A stretch of DNA of 14,902 bases. It comes from a bacterium (GTDB lineage: Bacteria > Patescibacteriota > Minisyncoccia > Minisyncoccales > CG1-02-41-26). The notes below the pieces were generated by a model. That model saw only the letters and a program-made list of their open reading frames with translations. It ran no database searches and was not told the origin of the DNA. The position numbers were made by a program, and so were the translations under genes. The DNA is taken from positions 1-14,902 of the forward strand of contig JAGGTS010000055.1 in the NCBI GenBank assembly GCA_021163625.1, written 5' to 3'. Shown here in pieces: positions 1 through 7,021 of this stretch (its first letter is position 1; each line of letters begins with the position of its first letter).

Positions 1-1541
1 CTGCCCTTAAAGCCTTTAAAATTGCAATTTTTACATCCGACTGCCTTATAAAGATAAGGGAAATTTGACTCCTTAAGATTTAGCCTGTCCTTTGTCTGCT
101 GGGGTAAATTTTTCATTTTCTCCAGTACAAATTTTTTGGTAGCAGAATCTGCCTTTGTTTTTTCCTTGCATAAAGGGCATAAAATTCTTACCAGCCTTTG
201 ACTAATCACTAAGTTAAGGGTAGCAGGAATCAAGAACGGTTCAATGCCCATATCAATTAGCCTTGGGATTACATCAATAGCGCTGTTTGTATGAAGGGTT
301 GAGAGAACAAGGTGGCCAGTCAAAGCGGCATGAACTGCAAGTGAGGCTGTTTCTTTGTCGCGGATTTCGCCAACCATTATAATATCAGGGTCTTGCCTTA
401 AAATTTGGCGGAGCCCTTTTGCAAAAGTATAATTAATTTCCGGTTTTACTTGCGATTGGTTAATGCCGTCAATAAAATACTCAACAGGATCTTCTAATGT
501 TACAATATTCACCTCTTCTGTGTTCAGGCTATTTAAAATAGCATATAAAGTTGTGCTTTTCCCGCATCCTGTTGGACCAGTAGCTAAAATCATCCCGTAC
601 GGCTTTCCTATCGCTTCTTTGAGAATTTTTGAATCCCTCTGATTCAGACCAAGCTGGCTTAACGATTTTATCCCTTCTTCAGGGTCTAAAACCCTGAGGC
701 ACACTTTTTCTCCAAGAGTAGTCGGCATTGTAGAAACTCTAAAGTCTATTCTCTTGCCGCTGAGATTCATTGAGAATCTTCCATCTTGGGGTATTCTCGT
801 CTCATCAATTTTCAACCTGCTTAAAATTTTAATTCTAGCAACAATAGCAGGGTGAACTTTTATTGGCAAAAGCAATGAAGAATGCAAAATGCCGTCTAAA
901 CGATAACGGATTTTTAAACTGTCACTTGTTGGTTCAATATGAATATCTGAAGCCCTGCCTTCCACTGCTTGACGTAAAATTACTGAAACTATTTTTATAA
1001 TCGGCGCTTCCTCGACCAATCTCTCCAAACGGGAAGATATCACTTGCGCTGTCGGCTCTTGTCCTTTTATTGTCTTTAGTTTTTCCAAAACTTTCTCAAC
1101 CTCCCTTTCTGGAGCATGATACTGCTCTAAATACTTGTTAAAAGACGATGGAGTAATTAAAAAAATCTTTGGTTTTAGTTTCCTCTGGCGGGCTAAAAAC
1201 TTTAAAGCTTCTTGAGCTTGGTCATCCTCGGGATAAACCATTCCAACTTCCAAAACATGCTTTTTTTCGTCAATCTTTAAAGGCGCAATTTTATAATATT
1301 CAACAGACTCCCTGGGAATAGACGAAAGAACTTTTGGCAATATTTTTTCTGGTATCTCTTCTCTAATCGGAATGTTCAATGCATCGCTTTTCGCTTGAAA
1401 AAGAACCCCTTCTTGAAGAATTCCTTTGCTTAAAATTAATTCTTCGGGTTTTTTTGAAGAATCTCTGAGGGCAGACCTTAAAGTTATCTCTTCTCTTTTT
1501 GTTAAATATTTTTTCTTAACTAAATAAGCAATTAAATCCAT
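1..1541 (-). CDS. pilB: Type IV pilus assembly ATPase PilB (GspE family), 3' end outside window
   Basis: Hexameric secretion ATPase that drives pilin polymerisation from the cytoplasmic face of the membrane. I translated the minus strand from the ATG at 1539-1541. It stays open for 513 codons to the window edge, so the C-terminus is missing. The N-terminal third is a GspE/PilB N-domain. The ATPase domain has Walker A GPTGCGKS (residues 322-329), the Asp-box/Walker B stretch RQDPDIIMVGEIRD and the His box around LSTLHTNSA. The zinc tetracysteine signature of assembly (not retraction) ATPases is present as C455-x2-C458 and C503-x2-C506, which argues for PilB over PilT. Only a short tail should be missing. 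No Shine-Dalgarno lies before the start. It is the last visible gene of the pilM-N-O-PKD-pilB run, 58 nt after the PKD gene. GspE of a type II system is the alternative, but the pilM neighbours favour pili. Confidence 0.93.
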   Translation of the reverse strand, partial: MDLIAYLVKKKYLTKREEITLRSALRDSSKKPEELILSKGILQEGVLFQAKSDALNIPIREEIPEKILPKVLSSIPRESVEYYKIAPLKIDEKKHVLEVGMVYPEDDQAQEALKFLARQRKLKPKIFLITPSSFNKYLEQYHAPEREVEKVLEKLKTIKGQEPTAQVISSRLERLVEEAPIIKIVSVILRQAVEGRASDIHIEPTSDSLKIRYRLDGILHSSLLLPIKVHPAIVARIKILSRLKIDETRIPQDGRFSMNLSGKRIDFRVSTMPTTLGEKVCLRVLDPEEGIKSLSQLGLNQRDSKILKEAIGKPYGMILATGPTGCGKSTTLYAILNSLNTEEVNIVTLEDPVEYFIDGINQSQVKPEINYTFAKGLRQILRQDPDIIMVGEIRDKETASLAVHAALTGHLVLSTLHTNSAIDVIPRLIDMGIEPFLIPATLNLVISQRLVRILCPLCKEKTKADSATKKFVLEKMKNLPQQTKDRLNLKESNFPYLYKAVGCKNCNFKGFKG

Positions 1542-1599
1542 AAGAAAATTTTATTCTTAATCCTTATAATGTTTATTTATTCAACATTATTATCAATTT

Positions 1600-2532
1600 T
1601 TATTCTACTGTTGTTGTGCTTGTCGCCTGCCCCAAAGGCATAAAGGGATCTTCCCTCCCAAGGTCATTTAAAGGAATTGGGGGAATTTTTTCAATAAAAG
1701 TAAAATCTTTTAAGAGCAATAAATTGCTTGGGAAACAATTTGCTTGGTTGCCGTTACTGTCAGAGACAACGAGCCTTGGAAAATATGCTCCTGTTTTTTT
1801 ATAAACATGTTCAACATCCTGCCCTAAACCTTCTTGACCATCTCCGTAAATCCATTTATAGGTTATAACATCGCCATCAGGATCAAAAGCTTGAGCGCTA
1901 AACCTAAATTTAAAAGACGGTTGCGTACTGCCTTCTGGTAAACCGCTTGGCAAATTAACTTTGCAATAAGATATTTTTGGAGGTTCGTTTAGCGGTCCAA
2001 CCGTTATTGGTAAAATAGCGCCCGATGACTTATTCTCTGTTGTTTTATCCCCGTTTTTATAATATTCCAAGCTAGCGTCAACGGAAACTTTTAAATTATA
2101 AACGCCTGGCTTGTTGTATTTACAAACACCAATATAATTCCTTGCCTGAGTTTTTTTTGAAACAACATCGTAATTTCCGTCATTATCACAATCAAATTTA
2201 TAAACAAAGTTCCCTGAAACTAATTCAGGAATTACCGCCTGAAATTTTCTTTCAAGCGGAAAAGTAGAAGATGCGGCGCTGCTTGAAGATACGCTGCTCG
2301 TTGGCGCTAAAACAGGGACAAGCTTTACTGAAAACGCGGGTAAATTAATCTTTAACGGAATTGAAAGCGCAGATAAATCTATATTTATTTTTGGCAAAGC
2401 GGGAAAAATTTTCGCTTGATTGCGCGCCTCCGGATTAAAAACAACCTGCTGAACCAGAATAATGATTGACAAGAGAACAAATGCTAAAACTAAGTATTTA
2501 AGAATTTTATTTTCAAAATCTTTTGAAGCCAT
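1600..2532 (-). CDS. Membrane-anchored PKD-domain protein of the type IV pilus locus
   Basis: A 310-residue protein with a short cytoplasmic N-terminus, one membrane helix (about 12-30) and a large exported part. A Pro-rich stretch and Ser/Ala linker (78-91) lead to a degenerate PKD-like domain (about 108-152, Cys115 and Cys137). A clear PKD domain follows (about 186-270), with DPDGD, a YGDG turn and HVYKKTGAY. Cys190 and Cys266 could form a disulfide. PKD folds are Ig-like and usually mediate extracellular binding. The C-terminal tail carries GREDPFMPL (292-300), which resembles the GRRDPF-type motif I recall from PilP. The gene lies between the pilO-like gene (24 nt upstream) and pilB (58 nt downstream), so it is probably part of the pilus machine or its surface extension. 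It has no lipobox and is not a prepilin: there is no class III signal peptide. The exact role is unknown. Confidence 0.8.
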   Translation of the reverse strand: MASKDFENKILKYLVLAFVLLSIIILVQQVVFNPEARNQAKIFPALPKINIDLSALSIPLKINLPAFSVKLVPVLAPTSSVSSSSAASSTFPLERKFQAVIPELVSGNFVYKFDCDNDGNYDVVSKKTQARNYIGVCKYNKPGVYNLKVSVDASLEYYKNGDKTTENKSSGAILPITVGPLNEPPKISYCKVNLPSGLPEGSTQPSFKFRFSAQAFDPDGDVITYKWIYGDGQEGLGQDVEHVYKKTGAYFPRLVVSDSNGNQANCFPSNLLLLKDFTFIEKIPPIPLNDLGREDPFMPLGQATSTTTVE

Positions 2533-2556
2533 AGTTTTTGTTAATAAAAGACAAGC

Positions 2557-3114
2557 TTAATAATAATAAACTTTTAAAGACAAATCCGCTGATAAAAAGT
2601 CATATCCATTTTCCTTGCTTAACGCGCTTTTCTTTGGCGATATGGTTAGCTGTTCAATTTCAATCATTCTTGAAGAATTCTCAATATCTTTTATAAAGTT
2701 ATTTATGGAAGAAAAAGTTCCATGGACAGTAATGTTAAAATAAGCCTGCTTTAACTTATTTTCTGGCGTTTTTTGGCTGGCACCTCGGTTTGTTCTCCGA
2801 CCTGGCTGGGAAACAGTAGACAAAATCAGACCATTGGCCGAACTTTTTGACTGGAGAAATTCAAATAGAGAGGCAGCTTGAGGCCCATCTGGCAAAGCCG
2901 AATTAATTTTCTCTATCTCGTTTTTATAAAAGCCAATTCTTTCAGAAATTGCCTCCAAATTAGAGTAATAATCGTTCTCCTGTTTAAGAAAGCTATCTGC
3001 TGATTTAATGCCTGCTTCTAAATTTTTCAAAACAAATAGCTTTGGAAGGACATAATAAGCAAAAACAACAACAGATATAAAAAATAAAATTGGGATTAAA
3101 AATATTCTTTTCAT
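2557..3114 (-). CDS. pilO: PilO-like type IV pilus inner-membrane protein
   Basis: A 185-residue bitopic protein. It has one N-terminal membrane helix (about 4-26), a helical probable coiled coil (30-72) and a C-terminal alpha/beta domain (about 80-185) of the ferredoxin-like type seen in PilO. An LPDGP turn at 74-78 links coil and domain, where PilO proteins often have LP-x-x. In characterised systems PilO pairs with PilN to form the periplasmic alignment platform between PilM and the outer parts. Order and topology support the call more than sequence identity does. It starts 2 nt after the pilN stop, so translation is probably coupled. There is no Shine-Dalgarno. The segment around 104-120 (PGRRTNRG then Lys/Gln-rich) looks like a flexible basic loop. 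Confidence 0.8.
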   Translation of the reverse strand: MKRIFLIPILFFISVVVFAYYVLPKLFVLKNLEAGIKSADSFLKQENDYYSNLEAISERIGFYKNEIEKINSALPDGPQAASLFEFLQSKSSANGLILSTVSQPGRRTNRGASQKTPENKLKQAYFNITVHGTFSSINNFIKDIENSSRMIEIEQLTISPKKSALSKENGYDFLSADLSLKVYYY

Positions 3115-3116
3115 TT

Positions 3117-3665
3117 TTATTTTGATTTAAATAGCTCCTTTGAAAAATTAATAAGCAGTTCAAAATCAATCCCTCCCTCTTTTGACAAAGAAATATCGGA
3201 AAGCGCCGCTTCTTTTACATATTTCTCCTTCCTTAAAGAGGCAATCTGTTGAGAAACGCTCTTAAAGTCGCCTGCTGTTGCCCCAATTTTTGCCGTGTTT
3301 TTTTCTGAATCCACAAAAAGATTGGTAAATTGAACATTCGGATGGCATTTTGACTTTAAAAACTCAATTGCCCTTGAAACTGTTTTATGCTCTTCTAGAA
3401 TAGAAGAGAAGCTTCTAATTTTATCCGCAAGGGTATTAATTTCAGCCTTTTGAACAAATCCATTAATTTTGTTCTTTGTTTCCTCAATATTTTTTTCAAC
3501 CAAGGCTTTCCTTTGTTGGGCATTGGCAATTTGTTTTTTTAAGAAATAGAACCAGCCAGCTACAACTAAAAGTAAAATTATAGAAAATAAAAGCGTAACA
3601 TTTACCCACCTTGGCACTTTCTTCTTCTCTTTTGGAATAATCTCTAACAATTTATCTTTTTCCAT
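3117..3665 (-). CDS. pilN: PilN-like type IV pilus inner-membrane protein
   Basis: A 182-residue bitopic protein with a short basic cytoplasmic tail, one membrane helix (about 21-42), a coiled-coil-like region (45-85) and a small C-terminal alpha/beta domain. In PilN families the cytoplasmic tail carries an INLLP-type motif that docks into PilM. Here LLEIIPKEKKK (residues 6-16) sits in that position and looks like a divergent version. The gene follows pilM by 49 nt and precedes the pilO-like gene by 2 nt, the usual M-N-O order. No Shine-Dalgarno is visible. A possible promoter lies in the 49-nt gap. Position and topology make PilN much more likely than an unrelated bitopic protein, although the sequence is strongly diverged. 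Confidence 0.8.
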   Translation of the reverse strand: MEKDKLLEIIPKEKKKVPRWVNVTLLFSIILLLVVAGWFYFLKKQIANAQQRKALVEKNIEETKNKINGFVQKAEINTLADKIRSFSSILEEHKTVSRAIEFLKSKCHPNVQFTNLFVDSEKNTAKIGATAGDFKSVSQQIASLRKEKYVKEAALSDISLSKEGGIDFELLINFSKELFKSK

Positions 3666-3682
3666 AAAATTTAATTATATTA

Positions 3683-3710
3683 ATTATATAACAAATTATG
3701 TAAAAAACAA
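3683..3710 (-). promoter_or_regulatory. Possible internal promoter before pilN
   Basis: On the minus strand TTGTTT (3705-3710) and TATAAT (3683-3688) are 16 nt apart, in the gap between pilM and pilN. The predicted start leaves about 10 nt of leader before the pilN ATG. The gap is almost pure A/T, so a chance match is quite possible. Confidence 0.3.
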
Positions 3711-3714
3711 AAGT

Positions 3715-4776
3715 TTAGCTTTCCAATTCTCTTAAAGCCGCACCAAGAGCAATAGCAAAAATAGGCCCTATCTGCTTCAGGCGCTCCTCTAATCCTTTTG
3801 GAAAAGAAACTGACGAAAACGGATTCGCAATCAATATATTTTTTTCAATTCCACTTGCCAAATAATTTTCTAGCCCGAGCATAACAGAGCTTCCTCCGGA
3901 AAAAATAACATTATTTATCTTTCTTCCTTCATCTTGGTAAAATTGACGGCAAATTTTATTTATTTCAAGGTATAATGGTTTTATCTGAGAATCAAGAATT
4001 TTGTAAACATTCTTATTTTTGGGGTCAAGACCGTATTTTATTTTAAGCTCTTCGGCTTTATTGTAGTCAACTCCAAGGCCGCGGCTTAAAGCGTTTGTAA
4101 GCTTGCCACCGGAAATATCGTAACTATGGCTTAATTTTAATGTTTTATTTTCAACAATGCTTACAGTGGTGCTTTCATGGCCAAAATCAACCAGACAAAC
4201 AGGCTCTCTGCTCTTTTCTTCCGGAATAGACGATCTTATCAATCCGAAAATTTCCGCTTCTATATTTTTTAGCCTAAGGCCGCTTAAAGTAGCAACCCGC
4301 TGATAATTTGCTAAAACCTTTTTTGGGACTGCAACGAGCAATATTTTGGTTCGCGCGCCTAAAGAAATTCCCCCCTTCTCTATAACCTGCCAGTCAATAG
4401 TAACTTCATTTATTGGAAGAGGAATATAATGACGCGCTTCAAATTCTACTGCTCTTGCAACTTCTTCATCGCTCATTGGCGGAAGACTAAAAACAGTAAA
4501 AAATGTGGAAAAATCAGGGATAGAAAATGCAACGTCTTTTTCTTTAATTTTTGCTTTGTCTAAGAGCGCTAAAATAATATCAGAAACTTTATCGCTTAAA
4601 AGTAATAAGTTGTCACTGCTAAATGTCCTTAAAGAGGAAGATGGCCCAGGTAATTTAAATTCAAGATAATTTTCAAGCTTGCCTTTTTTGCCGGATAATG
4701 AAATTTCCACAATTTTTACAGAAAAAGAACCAATATCTATCCCTAAACATTTTTTAGAAAAAAATCCAAAAACCAT
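3715..4776 (-). CDS. pilM: Type IV pilus assembly protein PilM (actin-like ATPase)
   Basis: A 353-residue cytoplasmic actin/FtsA-fold protein that binds the PilN tail and links the pilus platform to the motor. The nucleotide-binding motifs are all present: phosphate-1 CLGIDIGSFSVKIVEI (residues 10-25), phosphate-2 LVDFGHESTTVSIV (195-208), and the adenosine motif IFSGGSSVMLGL (291-302). The segment SIPDFSTFFTVFSLPPMSDE (85-104) is typical of PilM. The length matches the family (about 350). It is the first gene of the minus-strand pilus run and is divergent from comFC across an 81-nt AT-rich region. No Shine-Dalgarno precedes the ATG. The short N-terminus MVFGFFSKK before the beta strand is as expected, which supports this start. 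Confidence 0.95.
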   Translation of the reverse strand: MVFGFFSKKCLGIDIGSFSVKIVEISLSGKKGKLENYLEFKLPGPSSSLRTFSSDNLLLLSDKVSDIILALLDKAKIKEKDVAFSIPDFSTFFTVFSLPPMSDEEVARAVEFEARHYIPLPINEVTIDWQVIEKGGISLGARTKILLVAVPKKVLANYQRVATLSGLRLKNIEAEIFGLIRSSIPEEKSREPVCLVDFGHESTTVSIVENKTLKLSHSYDISGGKLTNALSRGLGVDYNKAEELKIKYGLDPKNKNVYKILDSQIKPLYLEINKICRQFYQDEGRKINNVIFSGGSSVMLGLENYLASGIEKNILIANPFSSVSFPKGLEERLKQIGPIFAIALGAALRELES

Positions 4777-4800
4777 AATTTTAATTACTTTGCTTTTTCA

Positions 4801-4808
4801 ATTATAAT
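4801..4808. promoter_or_regulatory. Overlapping -10 elements in the pilM/comFC divergent region
   Basis: The octamer ATTATAAT reads TATAAT on the plus strand (4803-4808) and on the minus strand (4801-4806). It lies between the divergent starts of pilM (4776) and comFC (4858). For pilM it would give a leader of about 18 nt. No convincing -35 exists for either direction, so this is only a candidate. Confidence 0.35.
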
Positions 4809-4857
4809 ATTAAATATTACAATATAAAAGAGCTAATATCAATCTAATAAATTTCAA

Positions 4858-5592
4858 ATGAAATTTTCTTCTTTTGGAAAATTTTTTATAGATACGATTT
4901 TTCCAAAATTTTGCCTAGGATGCGGCAAGGAAGGCGAGTTTGTCTGCCAAGATTGTATAAGCACGATAGAAATTTTAGAATATCAGTTTTGTCCGTTTTG
5001 CAAAACCCAAAAGAGAGTCTTTGAAAAAGGAACTTGCAAAAATCACCGAAAAAAATATCTAAACGGGCTCTTTGCAGCAACAAGCCTTGATGACCCGCTT
5101 GTTAAAAAACTAATCCATAACTTTAAATACAGTCCTTTCTTAAAAGAACTTTCAAAACCGCTTGCTTATCTAATTATATCACATTTCCTTCTAAGCGAGA
5201 ACAAACTAATCCATAAAAAAAATAACAATAAAGACTTAATAATTCCTGTTCCGCTTACTAATTTAAAAAAAAGGCAAAGAGGGTTCAACCAATCAGAGTT
5301 GATTGCAAACCAAATTTCAACGTTCCTAAAAGCTGCTGTTGTTTCAAATGCCCTTATAAAACAGAAAAAGACTATGTCTCAGACAAGCCTCTCGGAAAAT
5401 GAGCGGAAGGAAAATATAAAAAATGCTTTTTTTGTGAAAAATCCTGAAAAGATTAACGGCAAAAGAATTTTTTTAGTAGATGATGTTTTTACTACCGGAG
5501 CAACTATGGAGGAATGCTCAAAAACATTAAAAAATGCCGGGGCAAAAGAAGTTTGGGGGGTTGTAGTTGCGAGAGAAATGTTAAAATTTTAG
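4858..5592 (+). CDS. comFC: ComF family protein (phosphoribosyltransferase-like, DNA uptake)
   Basis: A 244-residue cytoplasmic protein of the ComFC/GntX family. The N-terminal zinc-finger region has C19-x2-C22, C30-x2-C33, C45-x2-C48 and C59. The C-terminal type I phosphoribosyltransferase fold carries the PRPP loop LVDDVFTTGATMEEC (residues 206-220), plus the family's RGFNQSELIA block with KKTMSQTSLSENERKEN after it. ComFC is needed for natural transformation in several bacteria; its exact reaction is not settled. The length is typical. The neighbouring divergent type IV pilus genes fit a role in DNA import, but that is inference. The last 4 nt overlap the end of the opposite-strand gene at 5589. 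No Shine-Dalgarno and no terminator are visible. Confidence 0.92.
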   Translation: MKFSSFGKFFIDTIFPKFCLGCGKEGEFVCQDCISTIEILEYQFCPFCKTQKRVFEKGTCKNHRKKYLNGLFAATSLDDPLVKKLIHNFKYSPFLKELSKPLAYLIISHFLLSENKLIHKKNNNKDLIIPVPLTNLKKRQRGFNQSELIANQISTFLKAAVVSNALIKQKKTMSQTSLSENERKENIKNAFFVKNPEKINGKRIFLVDDVFTTGATMEECSKTLKNAGAKEVWGVVVAREMLKF

Positions 5593-6263
5593 ATCTTCTT
5601 TATCTCCCTGATAAGCTTCTTTGTTTGGTTGTACATCTTAATATGAGGGTTTTCAATTCTTAGGAAATAGCAAACAGTAAAGAATAGAGGGCCGATTAAA
5701 AAATAAGCAAGCTTCATCCAGGCTGGACCATGGAGGCAATTGCAGAAAGGAAGGCCGGAATAATTGGCAGCAGCTAAATTATGAATATCCAAAAAATTAT
5801 ATCCAATGTCTTCAACTAATATAAGTAATGGTAGATAAATCGCTGAAAAAAAAGCAAGCATTTTTATAAAGCCTCTGCCAATTTTTCTTATTAAAATATG
5901 CTCGTAATGCAGGTATAAAAGATAACTGCTAAATAAGCCCATCGCCCAAGCAAAAAACGGGAAAAGGTTTATTTTCCATAAAACAATAAAATTATAGTTG
6001 TAAGCGTATTGGTTCCTGGCAAAAAAAATCCAAACAAAAGAAATAAAGGTTGCCACTGCAAAAGGGTAAAGCAAAGATGTGCGTTGAGAAAGAATTAAAT
6101 AAGGAATAGCTAATAAATAAATTATAAATATGAGATAGTCCGGCCGGAGAATAGCAAAAAGTAAAATAGTTAAAACGCTAATTACTTGGTCTGCAATAAA
6201 AAGTTTTACCCTCCATTTGTAAAAGTCTCTTATAATTTCTTTCTCAAGATGTTCTAAGTCCAT
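5589..6263 (-). CDS. Unknown six-helix integral membrane protein
   Basis: A 224-residue protein I do not recognise. Hydrophobic segments near residues 23-40, 43-60, 65-82, 92-117, 133-151 and 184-203 suggest six membrane helices. The N-terminus (EHLEKEIIRDFYKWR) and the C-terminus (QTKKLIREIKKI) are charged and probably cytoplasmic. Between helices 5 and 6 an exposed loop has a conserved-looking DIGYNFLDIHN stretch and a CNCLHGP motif, which could be a catalytic or metal site. It lies 76 nt downstream of tRNA-Ser on the same strand with no terminator between. A TATAAT is placed so that transcription could start at the ATG itself. Its 3' end overlaps comFC by 4 nt. An isoprenoid-cyclase-like membrane enzyme is conceivable from the topology, but nothing proves it. 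Confidence 0.75.
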   Translation of the reverse strand: MDLEHLEKEIIRDFYKWRVKLFIADQVISVLTILLFAILRPDYLIFIIYLLAIPYLILSQRTSLLYPFAVATFISFVWIFFARNQYAYNYNFIVLWKINLFPFFAWAMGLFSSYLLYLHYEHILIRKIGRGFIKMLAFFSAIYLPLLILVEDIGYNFLDIHNLAAANYSGLPFCNCLHGPAWMKLAYFLIGPLFFTVCYFLRIENPHIKMYNQTKKLIREIKKI

Positions 6264-6269
6264 ACTCTA

Positions 6270-6275
6270 ATTATA
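6270..6275 (-). promoter_or_regulatory. -10 element giving a possible leaderless start
   Basis: TATAAT on the minus strand is followed by 7 nt (TAGAGTA) and then the ATG at 6263. Transcription starting 7 nt after the hexamer would begin at the A of the start codon. A poor -35 (TTGTTA, 14-nt spacer) makes this tentative. Read-through from tRNA-Ser is the alternative source of transcript. Confidence 0.35.
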
Positions 6276-6339
6276 GAATGTTTTAAATCTAACAAATTTT
6301 AATCTGTAAATTTATTTTTCAATTCTTTACCAAAAATAG

Positions 6340-6424
6340 CGGAGGGGACAGGACTCGAACCTGCAAGCGATTTTACTCGCTACGGATTAGCAATCCGCTG
6401 CCTTACCATTCGGCGCACCCCTCC
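6340..6424 (-). tRNA. tRNA-Ser (anticodon GCT)
   Basis: On the minus strand the acceptor stem GGAGGGG/CCCCTCC (7 bp), a 3-bp D-stem with GGT in the loop, anticodon stem GCGGA/TCCGT with loop TTGCTAA, a long variable arm (AGCGA/TCGCT) and the TTCGAGT T-loop form a complete class II tRNA. Anticodon GCT reads AGC/AGU. The discriminator is G, as usual for serine tRNAs. CCA is not encoded (GCT follows), so it must be added enzymatically. The next gene on this strand starts 76 nt downstream with no terminator between. Confidence 0.96.
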
Positions 6425-6436
6425 GGTTTCTATAAA

Positions 6437-6463
6437 ATTATCACAAAAACAAGAACAAATCAA
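6437..6463 (-). promoter_or_regulatory. Candidate promoter of tRNA-Ser
   Basis: On the minus strand TTGATT (6458-6463) and an extended -10 TGTGATAAT (hexamer 6437-6442) are separated by 15 nt. Transcription would start about 6 nt before the mature tRNA. The short spacer lowers confidence; the TG extension raises it. Confidence 0.45.
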
Positions 6464-6479
6464 TTATTTCTGCCTCCGA

Positions 6480-6860
6480 ACGTTCCCTACTATAAATGAG
6501 GTTGTGCTTACCTTTGGCAAGCGCACAATGCTAAATTCTAAATCCTAAATTCTGAATTCTAAACAAATTCTAAATTACAAATTACAAATCAAAATAGTTT
6601 GTAAATGACGAAACCCGAATGACGAATGACGAAAAAAAATGACCAATGACTAATAATAAAAACATTTGGTCATTGGGAATTTGGTATTTTTTCGGGTTTC
6701 GGATTTAGAAATTCGGGTTTTTCCCAGCGATTCCATCTCTGAAAAATAAGTTGCTCAGGATGTGTGCTTACCAAAGGCAAACACAAAAGGGTAAGCACAA
6801 AGCAGGATTTAGATATTAGAATTTAGAGTTTGGTTTAAGGGTAAGCGCAAACAGGATTTT
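6480..6860. repeat. Non-coding island of heptad repeats and inverted repeats
   Basis: The stretch between tRNA-Ser and tRNA-Arg holds no credible gene and is built of repeats. At 6531-6590 heptads of the form CTAAATT/CTAAATC/CTGAATT/ACAAATT run in tandem. At 6617-6630 GAATGAC occurs twice in tandem. A nested palindrome centred near 6655 has outer arms 6609-6619 and 6691-6701 (perfect 11 bp) and inner arms 6638-6646 and 6666-6674 (perfect 9 bp). The decamer TGTGCTTACC occurs at 6503-6512 and 6763-6772 and inverted at 6790-6799, with a one-base variant at 6840-6849. The first copy forms an imperfect hairpin ending at 6527. Heptads in inverse orientation recur at 6701-6710 and 6804-6834. An imperfect direct repeat beginning AAGGGTAAGC lies at 6787-6810 and 6837-6859. 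It may be a dispersed non-coding element family; no transposase is present. Confidence 0.75.
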
Positions 6861-6863
6861 CTA

Positions 6864-6892
6864 TTGAAAATAATGTTTTTTCATGCTATTCT
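6864..6892 (+). promoter_or_regulatory. Promoter of the tRNA-Arg transcription unit
   Basis: TTGAAA (6864-6869), a 17-nt spacer and TATTCT (6887-6892) place a transcription start near 6899, just before mature tRNA-Arg at 6903. With no terminator until 7434-7463, the promoter should also serve the gene at 7022. Confidence 0.6.
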
Positions 6893-6902
6893 AACTTTAC
6901 TG

Positions 6903-6974
6903 GTCCCCATAGCTTAAAGGACAGAGCGTAGCCCTGCGGAGGCTAAAATGGAGGTTCAATTCCTCCTGGGGACA
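6903..6974 (+). tRNA. tRNA-Arg (anticodon GCG)
   Basis: A complete 72-nt cloverleaf: acceptor GTCCCCA/TGGGGAC (7 bp), D-stem GCTT/GAGC with a GGA D-loop, anticodon stem TAGCC/GGCTA (5 bp) with loop CTGCGGA, 4-nt variable loop AAAT, and T-arm GGAGG-TTCAATT-CCTCC. Anticodon GCG (6936-6938) reads CGC/CGU. An A in the position-20 region and C35 agree with arginine identity; the discriminator is A. Bacteria usually read these codons with ACG edited to ICG, so an encoded G34 is uncommon. G36-G37 fits a TrmD substrate. CCA is not encoded. The gene at 7022 follows after 47 nt. Confidence 0.92.
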
Positions 6975-7007
6975 CAAAAAGAACATTAAAAAATAAAATA
7001 AGAAGAA

Positions 7008-7013
7008 AGGAGG
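7008..7013 (+). promoter_or_regulatory. Consensus ribosome binding site AGGAGG
   Basis: A perfect Shine-Dalgarno 8 nt before the ATG at 7022. It fixes the start and stands out because the other protein starts in the window lack one. Confidence 0.9.
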
Positions 7014-7021
7014 AAAAAGGC

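Noticed and set aside
1600..2532. The PKD gene as a major or minor type IV prepilin
   Set aside because: The N-terminus lacks a G/A-(F/M)-x4-E prepilin cleavage site; it is a simple one-span anchor with PKD domains.
6480..6860. CRISPR array
   Set aside because: Repeats are 7-10 bases, irregularly spaced, in both orientations and without spacers of constant length; no cas gene is present.
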